A stretch of DNA of 64,000 nucleotides from contig NZ_JQMS01000001.1 of NCBI RefSeq assembly GCF_000744835.1, positions 2,418,001 to 2,482,000 of the forward strand, read 5' to 3'. Shown here one piece after another: positions 35,788 to 44,744 of this stretch. Origin of the DNA: Flavobacterium sp. 83 (lineage in GTDB: Bacteria; Bacteroidota; Bacteroidia; Flavobacteriales; Flavobacteriaceae). Each line of letters starts with the position of its first letter. The first letter of the stretch is position 1. The translations under genes and the position numbers were made by a program. Below the pieces are notes generated by a model. It was not told the DNA's origin and did not search any database. It saw only the letters and a program-made list of their open reading frames with translations.

Positions 35788-36207
35788 ATGAAAAAATTAG
35801 TAATGATTATGTCGATTGTATTCATTTGCAGTTGTGCATTTGCAGGAACTCCACCGGATGTAGTAAAAAAAGCCTTCGCTAAAAAATTTCCTACTGCAAC
35901 AAAAGTAAGTTGGGGAGTTGAAGGTCCAAAAGAATGGGAAGCAGAATTCACATTGGAAGGAAACAAGATTTCTGCTAATTTTTCAGAAGATGGAACCTGG
36001 CTGGAAACGGAAAGAGAAATTAAAGCTGTCAATTTACCAAAAGCGGTTTTAGCAGCAGTAAAATCGAAATACAGTGATTGGAAAATTGCAGAAGCTGATA
36101 AAACTGAAAGTTTAAAACACGGAACTATTTATGAAGTAGATTTAAAAAAAGGGATGAAGAGTAAAAGTCTTGCTTTTAAAGAAGATGGTACCTCGATAAA
36201 AGAATAA
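35788..36207 (+). CDS. Secreted PepSY-like domain protein
   Basis: 139 residues with a signal peptide (MKKLVMIMSIVFICSCAFAG). The repeated PepSY-like pattern is PDVVKKAFAKKFPTATKVSWGVEGPKEWEAEF and LPKAVLAAVKSKYSDWKIAEADK. Proteins of this type are small periplasmic or secreted factors of unknown role, often placed next to two-component systems in Flavobacteriia. It has its own operator-bearing promoter and terminator, so it is a single-gene unit within the regulon. Confidence 0.85.
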   Translation: MKKLVMIMSIVFICSCAFAGTPPDVVKKAFAKKFPTATKVSWGVEGPKEWEAEFTLEGNKISANFSEDGTWLETEREIKAVNLPKAVLAAVKSKYSDWKIAEADKTESLKHGTIYEVDLKKGMKSKSLAFKEDGTSIKE

Positions 36208-36236
36208 TTTTTTTAATTAATTAATATCCATCATAG

Positions 36237-36266
36237 AGAGTTGGGTTTCTATATCCAACTCTTTTT
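36237..36266 (+). terminator. Terminator after the PepSY-like gene
   Basis: An 8-bp stem AGAGTTGG / CCAACTCT with a 10-base loop, followed by a T tract. Confidence 0.7.
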
Positions 36267-36291
36267 AATAATCTAAACAGTTGTGATTTCC

Positions 36292-36310
36292 ATAGAATTA
36301 AAATAGAATT
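36292..36310 (+). promoter_or_regulatory. Candidate operator, site 3 (yncE-tolC-RND operon)
   Basis: The same 19-base ATAGAATT-AAA-ATAGAATT as at 35714, again 10 bases before TTTG, and again 47 bases before the leader block TTACAATTAACTTTTAAAT (36339-36357). Confidence 0.6.
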
Positions 36311-36366
36311 ACAGCTGAAATTTGTCTCATAAAATTAATTACAATTAACTTTTAAATTTCTTTAAA

Positions 36367-37389
36367 ATGAAAAAAATACTACTATCATTTATAATTATTG
36401 CTTCTATTTCTAATAGTTACAGTCAAACCTATAAATTATCCAAAAAGATCAGCACTTCTGGCAATGACGGATGGGATTATCTCGCTGTTGATGATGTGGC
36501 GCAACATTTATTTGTTTCACACGGAAATATGGTCAATGTGATTGATTTAAAATCAGATAAAACAATAGCTACTATTCCAGATACAAAAGGAGTTCATGGA
36601 ATTGCGGTTGCCAATGATCTCAATAAAGCATTTATCAGCAACGGAAAAGACAATTCTATTGCAATTGTCAATTTGAAAACATTTGAATTACTTGAAAAAG
36701 TAAAAATTGCAGGAGTTAAACCAGATGCCATTTTATACGATCAATTTTCTCGAAAAGTGTTTGTTTACAATGCAGAAAGTAATGATGCTACGGTTATTGA
36801 TGCCAATACAAATAAAGTGGTAAAAACAATTGCATTGGGTGGAAAACCAGAGTTTTCAGTAACCAATACTAAAGGGTTAATTTATGTGAATATTGAAGAT
36901 AAAAACCAAATAAAAACGATAAACGCTTCGACATTAAAAGTTACAAATACCTGGAGTATTGCTCCCGGAGATGAACCATCAGGATTGGCAATAGATTTAG
37001 TTACGAACCGATTGTTTTCTGTTTGCGGTAATAATTTGATGATCGTTGTTAATGCTACAAATGGAAAAATAATAAAGACTTTACCAATTGGTGATGGTTG
37101 TGACGGTGTTGCTTTTGATGCCAAAAAGAATCTTATTTTTAGTTCTAATGGCGAAGGAACGATTACCGTTGTAAAAGAGAATAACGCAAATACTTTTTCA
37201 GTTCTTGAAACTGTAAAAACTCAAAAAGGAGCCAGAACCATTGCACTGAATAAAACTACGAATCAATTGTATTTACCTACAGCAGATTTTGGTGCAAAAC
37301 CAGAACCAACAACAGAAAACCCGAAACCACGAGCAGGAATAGTACCTAATTCTTTTGTTGTTTTAGTTGTTGAGCCAATTTCTAAATAG
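36367..37389 (+). CDS. YncE/YVTN-family beta-propeller protein
   Basis: 340 residues with a signal peptide (MKKILLSFIIIASISNSYSQ). Seven-bladed propeller repeats include VIDLKSDKTIATIPDTKGVHGIAVA, VIDANTNKVVKTIALGG and VNATNGKIIKTLPIGDGCDGVAF. Likely periplasmic. YncE-type propellers bind partners or nucleic acid in other species, but no enzyme motif is seen here. It is the first gene of the operon that continues with the TolC/HlyD/RND efflux genes. Confidence 0.87.
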   Translation: MKKILLSFIIIASISNSYSQTYKLSKKISTSGNDGWDYLAVDDVAQHLFVSHGNMVNVIDLKSDKTIATIPDTKGVHGIAVANDLNKAFISNGKDNSIAIVNLKTFELLEKVKIAGVKPDAILYDQFSRKVFVYNAESNDATVIDANTNKVVKTIALGGKPEFSVTNTKGLIYVNIEDKNQIKTINASTLKVTNTWSIAPGDEPSGLAIDLVTNRLFSVCGNNLMIVVNATNGKIIKTLPIGDGCDGVAFDAKKNLIFSSNGEGTITVVKENNANTFSVLETVKTQKGARTIALNKTTNQLYLPTADFGAKPEPTTENPKPRAGIVPNSFVVLVVEPISK

Positions 37390-37417
37390 TTTCATTCTTT
37401 TTATCTAAATTTATCCA

Positions 37418-38653
37418 ATGAAATGGAAGCTTTTACTACTAATTTTTATTTGTTTCAAATCTTTTTCGCAAGAAAAGGATTTGAATTACTTCATTACTAA
37501 AGCACAAAATAATTCTCCTTTAATTAAAGATTACAGCAACCAAATAAAATCGGCTACACTGGACAGTTTATTGAATCGAGCAGTTTATAAACCACAAGTT
37601 TCCGGAAATCTTAATGCTAATTACGCCCCTATAATTAATGGTTTTGGGTATGATTCGGCTTTAAGTAACGGGCAATCCGTTTCGGGTTTGGTGGGTGTTA
37701 ACCAGAAGATAATTGGAAAAAATAGAATCAATTCGCAATCAGATTCGTTTCAATTGATAAAAGAAGCTTTGGTTTTGAATCAAAAAATTACTTTAAAAGA
37801 TTTAAACAAAACCATTGTTGCTCAATATATTTCGGCTTCGGCAAGTTCAGAGCAAATTGGTTTCAACCAGAAAATTGCAACTCTTTTAAAACAGGAAACA
37901 AGCATCCTAAAAAAATTAACCCAAAATGCCGTTTACAAACAAACGGATTATTTGATTTTTAGCGCAACTGTGAAGCAACAGGATTTAGTATTGTTACAAT
38001 TAAAACAGCAATATCAAAATGATTTGGCTTTGCTGAATTACCTTTCTGGAGAAACCGATACAACTTTTATCAATTTGAAAAAGCCTGAAATAACTCTGAA
38101 AAATATTCAGTCTTCGGATAAAATAGTTTTTTTGAAACAATTTGAAGTGGACAGTCTGAAACTTCAGAATCAAAATAAATTTATTGATTACAGTTATAAA
38201 CCTTCCTTGTCTCTGTTAGCTGATGCGGGTTACAATTCCAGTTTTGTCTACCAAGCGTATAAAAATTTTGGATTTAGCGTTGGTTTAGGACTGTCAATTC
38301 CTATTTATGACGGAAACCAACGCACTTTACAGCATCAAAAAAACGATGCAGCATTAGCGACTATTTTGGCGTATAAAAACAATTTCAATAAACAATACAA
38401 ACAGCAAATAATGATGTTGAATTTGAAATTGAAGCAAGCAGTGGCGATAGAAAATCAGTTGCAATCGCAGCTTATTATTGCTGATGCATTAATTGAAGCC
38501 AATAAAAAATTATTGCTTACCGGAGATGCACAAATCACCGAATATAGTATTGCTGTTGGCAATTTAATAGCAATCAAAAATGCCATTTCCCAAAATAACA
38601 GCACCAAACTCCAAATCATAAATGAAATTAATTACTGGAGTTTTAATGACTAA
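37418..38653 (+). CDS. TolC-family outer-membrane efflux protein
   Basis: 411 residues, signal peptide MKWKLLLLIFICFKSFSQ, and long amphipathic helices typical of TolC. Family cues include YKPSLSLLADAGYN and FSVGLGLSIPIYDGNQR. It forms the outer-membrane exit duct for the tripartite pump encoded next. Its last codons overlap the adaptor start, so production is coupled. Confidence 0.88.
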   Translation: MKWKLLLLIFICFKSFSQEKDLNYFITKAQNNSPLIKDYSNQIKSATLDSLLNRAVYKPQVSGNLNANYAPIINGFGYDSALSNGQSVSGLVGVNQKIIGKNRINSQSDSFQLIKEALVLNQKITLKDLNKTIVAQYISASASSEQIGFNQKIATLLKQETSILKKLTQNAVYKQTDYLIFSATVKQQDLVLLQLKQQYQNDLALLNYLSGETDTTFINLKKPEITLKNIQSSDKIVFLKQFEVDSLKLQNQNKFIDYSYKPSLSLLADAGYNSSFVYQAYKNFGFSVGLGLSIPIYDGNQRTLQHQKNDAALATILAYKNNFNKQYKQQIMMLNLKLKQAVAIENQLQSQLIIADALIEANKKLLLTGDAQITEYSIAVGNLIAIKNAISQNNSTKLQIINEINYWSFND

Positions 38654-39575
38654 TTCTATGAAGAAACCAATTCTGTTTTTTATCCTGATAGCGCTTTTTT
38701 TTATTTCCTGTAAAAATAGCAACGAAGCGGAGAAAGTAATTGACGCAAGTGTTCCTGTGACTTTAACGGCTATTGATACCAGTTCAATTGAAAGTTATAT
38801 TGATCTGAATGCTACAGCAACTTATTTGGTTAAAAATGTTATAAAGGCAAATGCTACTGGATATTTGAATTCCGTTAATGTGGCTCCCAATGATTATGTT
38901 TCTAATGGGGCAGCATTATTTTCGATAACAACCCGTGAGGCAAAAGTGTTAGGGAATACGATTAATAAAATTGACCCCAGTTTAAACTTTGGCGGAGCCA
39001 TAAAAGTTAGAGCAAATACAAATGGCTTTGTAACTTCAGTAAATGTGCAACAAGGCGATTATGTTCAGGATGGGGATGCCCTAGTAACGATTAATGACAC
39101 CAATAGTTTTGCCATCGTTCTGAGTTTGCCTTATGAGTTCAAAAAATATGTTTCAATCAATGAAGAACTAACGGTGATTTTACCGGATAGTACTTTGATA
39201 AAAACGAAAGTTCAAAAATACATGCCCACCGTTGACGCCACTTCACAAACGCAAAGTGTGATTCTAAAAGTCATTGGTAAACATGACATTCCAGAGAATT
39301 TAATTGTAAAAGTCAGAATTAATAAAAGTTCAAATTCAAAAAGTATTTCGTTGCCAAAAGCGGCTGTTTTGAGTAATGAAACAGAAACGGATTTTTGGAT
39401 TATGAAACTGATTAATACCAATACTGCCATAAAAATCCCGATAAAAAAAGGAGTAGAAACGCAAGATAAAGTAGAAATTCTAGCGCCTGTTTTAACTGCT
39501 GAAGATAAAATTTTACTTTCAGGAAATTATGGTGTTGCAGATACAATTAAAGTAAAAGTGATAAAAACGGATTGA
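38646..39575 (+). CDS. RND periplasmic adaptor (HlyD/MFP) lipoprotein
   Basis: About 309 residues from ATG 38646 (a later ATG at 38658 is equally possible). Lipoprotein signal PILFFILIALFFISC. A biotinyl-lipoyl-like region is split by a short hairpin (VIKANATGYLNSVNVAPNDYV and VRANTNGFVTSVNVQQGDYVQDGDALVTI), then beta-barrel and membrane-proximal domains. The helical hairpin is almost absent, unlike MacA/AcrA adaptors. It overlaps tolC and ends one base before the permease gene. Confidence 0.88.
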   Translation: MTNSMKKPILFFILIALFFISCKNSNEAEKVIDASVPVTLTAIDTSSIESYIDLNATATYLVKNVIKANATGYLNSVNVAPNDYVSNGAALFSITTREAKVLGNTINKIDPSLNFGGAIKVRANTNGFVTSVNVQQGDYVQDGDALVTINDTNSFAIVLSLPYEFKKYVSINEELTVILPDSTLIKTKVQKYMPTVDATSQTQSVILKVIGKHDIPENLIVKVRINKSSNSKSISLPKAAVLSNETETDFWIMKLINTNTAIKIPIKKGVETQDKVEILAPVLTAEDKILLSGNYGVADTIKVKVIKTD

Positions 39576-39576
39576 A

Positions 39577-42500
39577 ATGAATAATTTTTTTGTCAAACAT
39601 AAAAACGGACTGAGTGCCATAATCTTTCTAATTATTCTGGGAGGCTTTTTTGCGTATTCTAAAATGCAAACCAGTTTGTTTCCGGAGATTACTTTCCCAA
39701 AAATAAAAATCATTGCTGACGCCGGTCAACAGCCGATTGATAAAATGATGATTACGGTTACAAAACCGTTGGAAAATGCCATTAAAAAAGTTCAGAATTT
39801 AAAAACGGTCCGAAGTACAACCAGCAGAGGAAGTTGTGAAATTTCGGCATTTATGGATTGGAAATCGGATATCGATTTGAGCAAAACCAGAATAGAAGAG
39901 CAAATCAATCAGATAAAAAATAATCTTCCGCCCGATACCCAAATTTCAGTCGAGAAAATGAATCCTTCCATTCTTCCTGTAATTGGATATGCTATAGAAG
40001 GAAAAGGAATCTCGGCTATTGAACTCAAAAAAATAGCCAATTATACCATAAAACCTTTCCTTTCTCAAATTGATGGCGTTTCCGAGATTAGGATTATTGG
40101 CGGAAAAGAAAAAGAATATTGGTTGTCACTTGATTTCACTAAAATGACAGCATTGGGAATTACGCCAGATGCTATCACACAAGTATTGAGTCAAACTAAT
40201 TTTATTAAATCGAATGGGTATTTATCGGATTACCGCTATTTGTATCTTACGATTACGGATGCCCAGGTTGATAAAAAGGACGAACTGGAAAATTTGGTTA
40301 TTCGCAATAACGGAAAAGGAATTGTAACCTTAAAAGATATTGCTGCTGTTGAAATTCGGGAAGCTAAAGAATACATAAAAGTAAATGCGAATGGTAAAGA
40401 GAGTATTCTTATTGCCGTTCTCAAGCAACCCAATTCAAATTTGATTGCACTATCAGAGGCGATGCATGATAAACTGGAATCATTAAAAAAAATCCTTCCA
40501 AAAAACATAAAAATAACTCCATTTTATGAGCAGGCCAGTTTTGTAAATGATGCTGTAAAAAGTGTAACGGATAGTTTGTTAATAGGGCTTTTGTTAGCCA
40601 TAATTGTTGCTGTTTTATTTTTGAAATCGGTGAAAGCCAGCGCCACTATTTTGATTATTATTCCCGTTACTTTAGGGTTAACATTGATAGTTTTGTACTT
40701 AACCGGACAAACGTTTAATATTATGACTTTAGGTGCTATTGCTGCGGCTTTAGGATTAATAATTGATGATGCGATTGTAGTTGTAGAACAAATTCATAGA
40801 ACACACGAAGAGCATCCTGATGAGCCTACTGTTTCGCTTTTGCAAAAAGCGATTCACTATTTATTCCCGGCAATGGTGGGTTCATCCATAAGTACGATTG
40901 TGATTTTTATTCCTTTTGTATTAATGAGCGGTGTGGCGGGTTCGTATTTTAAAGTGTTAACAGATACTATGATAATCACTTTGGTCTGTTCCTTTTTTGT
41001 GACTTGGCTGTTACTTCCGGTAGTTTATTTATTGCTTTCCAAAAAAGAAAATAATTCGGAAACGAAAAAAGAAATTGAAATCCATGATGTAAAAACGCAG
41101 ACTTGGGTAGCTTATTTTATTGGAAAACCGATAATTAGTATTTTATTTTGTATTGTACTGGTGCTTTCTATTTTTATTATTTTGCCCAATTTAGAAACCG
41201 GTTTTTTACCGGAAATGGATGAAGGTAGCATCATTTTGGATTATGAAAGTCCACCAGGAACTTCACTAGGAGAAACAGACAGAATACTCAAAGAAGTAGA
41301 GAAAATAATTATAAAAATACCTGAAGTAGAAGCATACAGTCGCCGAACTGGAACGCAAATGGGATTTTTTATAACAGAGCCCAATCGTGGAGACTATTTG
41401 ATTCAATTAAAAAAAGATCGAAGTAAAACAAGCAATGATATTATTGATGAAATCAGGCAAAATGTAGAGGCTACCCAGCCTGCTTTGCGTATTGATTTTG
41501 GTCAGGTAATAGGGGATATGTTGGGTGATTTAATGAGCTCCGTTTCTCCAATTGAAGTAAAAATATTTGGAGACAATCAAGCTGAATTGCAAAAAATAGC
41601 CAAAAAAGTAAATGCAATAGTCGAAAAAGTAAAAGGAACTGCTGATGTATTTGATGGTATTGTTTTGGCGGGACCATCGATAAATATAGAGCCTAATTAT
41701 AGTCAGTTAGCGCAGTATGGAATCACTCCAGCCGACTTACAATTTCAGTTGCAAACTGCGCTTGAGGGCAATATTATTGGAAATTTATTAGAGAATGAAC
41801 GTGTAACTCCCATTCGGTTAATCTATAAAAATTCAGAAAAAAGAAGTTTAGAAGACATTAAAAAATTACAATTGTTTTTGCCCAATGGTCAATCGATTCC
41901 TATTTCCAGTTTAGTTACTATTTCAGCTCAAAAAGGAGTAGCTGAAATAGAACGTGAAAATCTGCAAATGATAAGTGTTGTTACGGGAAGACTGGATAAT
42001 AGAGATTTAGGAAGTGTGATGAAGGACATTCAAACACAAGTTTCAGAGAATATTCATTTACCAAGCGGGTATTATATAGAATACGCGGGTGCTTATAAGG
42101 AGCAACAGCAATCGTTCAAAGAATTGTTGATGATATTAATCGCTTCTTCTTTATTGGTTTTTGGTGTTATTTTATTTTTATTTAGAGATTTCAGAGTAGC
42201 ATTAGTCATTCTTTTAATTTCAGTATTGGGAATTGCAGGGAGTTATCTTTTGCTTTTTATAACTGGAACACCATTAAATGTAGGGAGTTATACAGGAATT
42301 ATTATGATTGTTGGAATAATAAGTGAGAATGCTATTTTTACTTTTTTACAGTTTAGAGAAACGTTCAAATTGATACGAAACGTAAATGAATCTATAATTT
42401 ATTCGATTTCCACCCGATTGCGCCCCAAATTAATGACTGCACTTGGGGCGATCATAGCTTTGTTTCCCCTTGCTATAGGTCTTGGCACCGGTTCAGAATT

Positions 42501-42627
42501 GCATCAACCACTTGCCATTGCTGTGATTGGTGGATTTATAATTGCAATGCCTTTACTTTTAATCGTATTGCCTACTTTATTGTGTCTAGTGTATAAGAAT
42601 GAAAAACATTTTACGCACTTTAATTGA
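39577..42627 (+). CDS. RND efflux permease (AcrB/CusA-like)
   Basis: 1016 residues, twelve helices in the RND pattern. The proton-relay pair is visible in helix 4 (LGLIIDDAIVVVEQIHR), and the porter domains have FLPEMDEGSIILDYESPPGTSLGETDR. Sequence features are intermediate between drug and heavy-metal RND subtypes, so the substrate is not assigned; the metal-binding protein downstream hints at metals. It is the last gene of the yncE-tolC-adaptor-permease operon. Confidence 0.93.
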   Translation: MNNFFVKHKNGLSAIIFLIILGGFFAYSKMQTSLFPEITFPKIKIIADAGQQPIDKMMITVTKPLENAIKKVQNLKTVRSTTSRGSCEISAFMDWKSDIDLSKTRIEEQINQIKNNLPPDTQISVEKMNPSILPVIGYAIEGKGISAIELKKIANYTIKPFLSQIDGVSEIRIIGGKEKEYWLSLDFTKMTALGITPDAITQVLSQTNFIKSNGYLSDYRYLYLTITDAQVDKKDELENLVIRNNGKGIVTLKDIAAVEIREAKEYIKVNANGKESILIAVLKQPNSNLIALSEAMHDKLESLKKILPKNIKITPFYEQASFVNDAVKSVTDSLLIGLLLAIIVAVLFLKSVKASATILIIIPVTLGLTLIVLYLTGQTFNIMTLGAIAAALGLIIDDAIVVVEQIHRTHEEHPDEPTVSLLQKAIHYLFPAMVGSSISTIVIFIPFVLMSGVAGSYFKVLTDTMIITLVCSFFVTWLLLPVVYLLLSKKENNSETKKEIEIHDVKTQTWVAYFIGKPIISILFCIVLVLSIFIILPNLETGFLPEMDEGSIILDYESPPGTSLGETDRILKEVEKIIIKIPEVEAYSRRTGTQMGFFITEPNRGDYLIQLKKDRSKTSNDIIDEIRQNVEATQPALRIDFGQVIGDMLGDLMSSVSPIEVKIFGDNQAELQKIAKKVNAIVEKVKGTADVFDGIVLAGPSINIEPNYSQLAQYGITPADLQFQLQTALEGNIIGNLLENERVTPIRLIYKNSEKRSLEDIKKLQLFLPNGQSIPISSLVTISAQKGVAEIERENLQMISVVTGRLDNRDLGSVMKDIQTQVSENIHLPSGYYIEYAGAYKEQQQSFKELLMILIASSLLVFGVILFLFRDFRVALVILLISVLGIAGSYLLLFITGTPLNVGSYTGIIMIVGIISENAIFTFLQFRETFKLIRNVNESIIYSISTRLRPKLMTALGAIIALFPLAIGLGTGSELHQPLAIAVIGGFIIAMPLLLIVLPTLLCLVYKNEKHFTHFN

Positions 42628-42703
42628 TTTAATTTTTTATTTAGATTGTTCATTTTTAAATGAATACAAATTATAATTCGAATAAAATGTATAACTTTGA
42701 TAG

Positions 42704-42721
42704 AGAGAATGGTATAGAATA
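42704..42721 (+). promoter_or_regulatory. Candidate operator, site 4 (metal-binding protein gene)
   Basis: AGAGAATG-GT-ATAGAATA, a weaker direct repeat with 10-base period, followed after 11 bases by TTTG. Similar layout to sites 1-3 but less exact. Confidence 0.35.
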
Positions 42722-42830
42722 ATACACTTTTATTTGAATAGGATCACGAATTTAAAGATTGATTTTTTTATTATATAAGTTGGATTTGAAGGAAACTAAA
42801 AATATTTAATTAATTTAAAATGCTGACAAA

Positions 42831-43265
42831 ATGAAAAATTTATTATTAATACTATTGACTGTAGCATTTACTGCTATTGGATTTGCCCAAGATACTGTTA
42901 GTAAAAAAGGCGATATGCATGAGATGATGGACGGGAAAATGCATGATTCAATGCATAGCGGTATGCATGAAAAAATGTATACTTGTCCCATGCATTCTGA
43001 TGTAATGCAAGATTATCCTGGGAAATGTCCCAAGTGCGGAATGGATTTAGTTGAATCTAAAAATATGACCAAAGCGTATTGCCCAATGTGTAAAGAAAAA
43101 ACCATGATGAAAGATGGGAAATGCACAAAATGCGGTAAACAAATTACAAAATATGGAGAAAAAGGACATTCTAAAAAAGGCTACGTGTGCACAACCTGCC
43201 ATATGAAAGGAAAAAATTCAGATAAATGTTCAAAATGCGGTGGAATGATGGACGAAATGAAATAA
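42831..43265 (+). CDS. Secreted heavy-metal-binding (HMBD) Cys/Met/His-rich protein
   Basis: 144 residues with signal peptide MKNLLLILLTVAFTAIGFA. A Met/His-rich stretch (MHEMMDGKMHDSMHSGMHEKM) precedes the HMBD motif YTCPMHSDVMQDYPGKCPKCGMDL, then four more CxxC pairs (YCPMC, KCTKC, VCTTC, KCSKC). Known: the HMBD motif is found on CusB/CzcB-like proteins and Cu ATPases. Inferred role: periplasmic Cu or similar soft-metal binding, chaperoning metal to the pump upstream. It is transcribed alone, after a candidate operator. Confidence 0.88.
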   Translation: MKNLLLILLTVAFTAIGFAQDTVSKKGDMHEMMDGKMHDSMHSGMHEKMYTCPMHSDVMQDYPGKCPKCGMDLVESKNMTKAYCPMCKEKTMMKDGKCTKCGKQITKYGEKGHSKKGYVCTTCHMKGKNSDKCSKCGGMMDEMK

Positions 43266-43287
43266 ATATAAACCATTTAAATCCTTT

Positions 43288-43327
43288 AAACTCTGATAAA
43301 AGCAATCTTGTTTTGTCAGAGTTTTTT
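43288..43327 (+). terminator. Terminator between HMBD gene and nramp gene
   Basis: A 14-bp stem (43288-43301 with 43311-43324, one G-T wobble) ending in a T6 run. It serves the plus-strand gene and, being A-rich on the left, possibly the convergent one. Confidence 0.8.
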
Positions 43328-43334
43328 ATTTGCC

Positions 43335-44603
43335 TCATTCAAATACTTGTAAGTAAATTAAAGTCACTGCAGCAATAGTCATAATAACAAAAGCCGTAAT
43401 TCCAAGAATATTAGCGGTTTTACCATTAGTAAATTCTCCCATTACATTTTTGTTATTTGAAATATGTAGAATAATAGCAATTAATACCGGTGCTGTCAAA
43501 CCATAAAGAATAGCCGTATAAATTAGGGCTTTAATAGGTGAAATACCAATATAATTCAAAGATAAACCAAGTATTAGAGATATAGCAATCACAATGTAAA
43601 ATGCTTTGGCTTCATGAAACTTTTTATCTAAACCTTGTTCCCAACCAAAAGTTTCGGTTATGATATAAGAAAGGGAGCCACTTAAAACAGGAATGGCCAA
43701 AAGACCTGTTCCAATAACTCCAATTGCAAATAGGAGGTAGGCTGAGTTGCCTGCTAATGGTTTCAAAGCCAATGCCGCTTGCTCCACTGTGTCAATTTGA
43801 TGGATGCCGCTTTTAAATAAAACGGTACCGGTGGTCAGAATAATAAAAAACATGACTAAGCCTGAAAATGACATACCAAAATCGACATCTTCTTTCATGT
43901 CATTAATTATTTTTTTATTAACCATCAAATGATTTTTCTTGTGTTTCATTTCTTCCACCTCCATGGATGCCTGCCAAAAAAACAAATAAGGTGAAATAGT
44001 TGTGCCAAGAATCCCAACCAGAATCCCGATATATTCTTTATTGAATTGTATGGTAGGTATAAAGGTTGCCTTTAATATTTCGGTCACATCTTGTTTATAT
44101 AAAAAAGGAACTATTAGATAGACTAAAAGAACAAGACAAAGATATTTAAGAGATACCGCAATTTTTTGATAGGGTAAATAGATAATTAGTATTAGCAGAA
44201 TAATAGTAAAAACAACACTGAAAAAAGTGGCGTCAATTGCGGGAAATAATAAATTACCAACAGCTCCCATTCCTGCGATATCAGCACCAATATTCATAAC
44301 AATGGCAGGAAAACTAAATAATAACATCAGATACAAGACAGGTCTTGGATAGTTTTTTTTTAGTGTACCTGTTAAGCCTTGTGAAGTTACTAGACCAATC
44401 TTGGCACACATTTGTTGAATAGAAGCCATAAGAGGAAATGCAATGACTGCTGTCCATAACGTTGAAAGTCCAAATGCTGCACCTGCTTGTGAATACGTAG
44501 CAATACCAGATGGATCATCATCACTAGCACCTGTTATTAATCCGGGGCCAAGGAGTTTCCAAAAACGCACAAACTTAGTAGATAATTTTTTTCGGGTATT
44601 CAT
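43335..44603 (-). CDS. Divergent Nramp-family divalent metal transporter
   Basis: 422 residues with eleven helices and the Nramp opening FWKLLGPGLITGASDDDPSG. The canonical metal-binding motifs are altered: helix 1 DPGN reads DPSG (residues 30-33) and helix 6 A-T-V-M-P-H reads T-T-I-S-P-Y (201-206), so the metal-coordinating Asn and Met are absent. Known: Met loss in helix 6 occurs in the Nramp-related branches that carry Mg or Al instead of Mn/Fe. Substrate is therefore uncertain. It is convergent with the metal-binding protein gene, single-gene. Confidence 0.88.
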   Translation of the reverse strand: MNTRKKLSTKFVRFWKLLGPGLITGASDDDPSGIATYSQAGAAFGLSTLWTAVIAFPLMASIQQMCAKIGLVTSQGLTGTLKKNYPRPVLYLMLLFSFPAIVMNIGADIAGMGAVGNLLFPAIDATFFSVVFTIILLILIIYLPYQKIAVSLKYLCLVLLVYLIVPFLYKQDVTEILKATFIPTIQFNKEYIGILVGILGTTISPYLFFWQASMEVEEMKHKKNHLMVNKKIINDMKEDVDFGMSFSGLVMFFIILTTGTVLFKSGIHQIDTVEQAALALKPLAGNSAYLLFAIGVIGTGLLAIPVLSGSLSYIITETFGWEQGLDKKFHEAKAFYIVIAISLILGLSLNYIGISPIKALIYTAILYGLTAPVLIAIILHISNNKNVMGEFTNGKTANILGITAFVIMTIAAVTLIYLQVFE

Positions 44604-44744
44604 TTTTAGCTACTTTTGAGTAATTTAACCAAGCACTTTAGCGTGTAATAAAAGTACGACCATCCCATATAATTTCAATAAAAAAATATGTAAATGTCTT
44701 AAAACATTATTATTTAATTATTAAAAGAATCAATTGAATCACGA

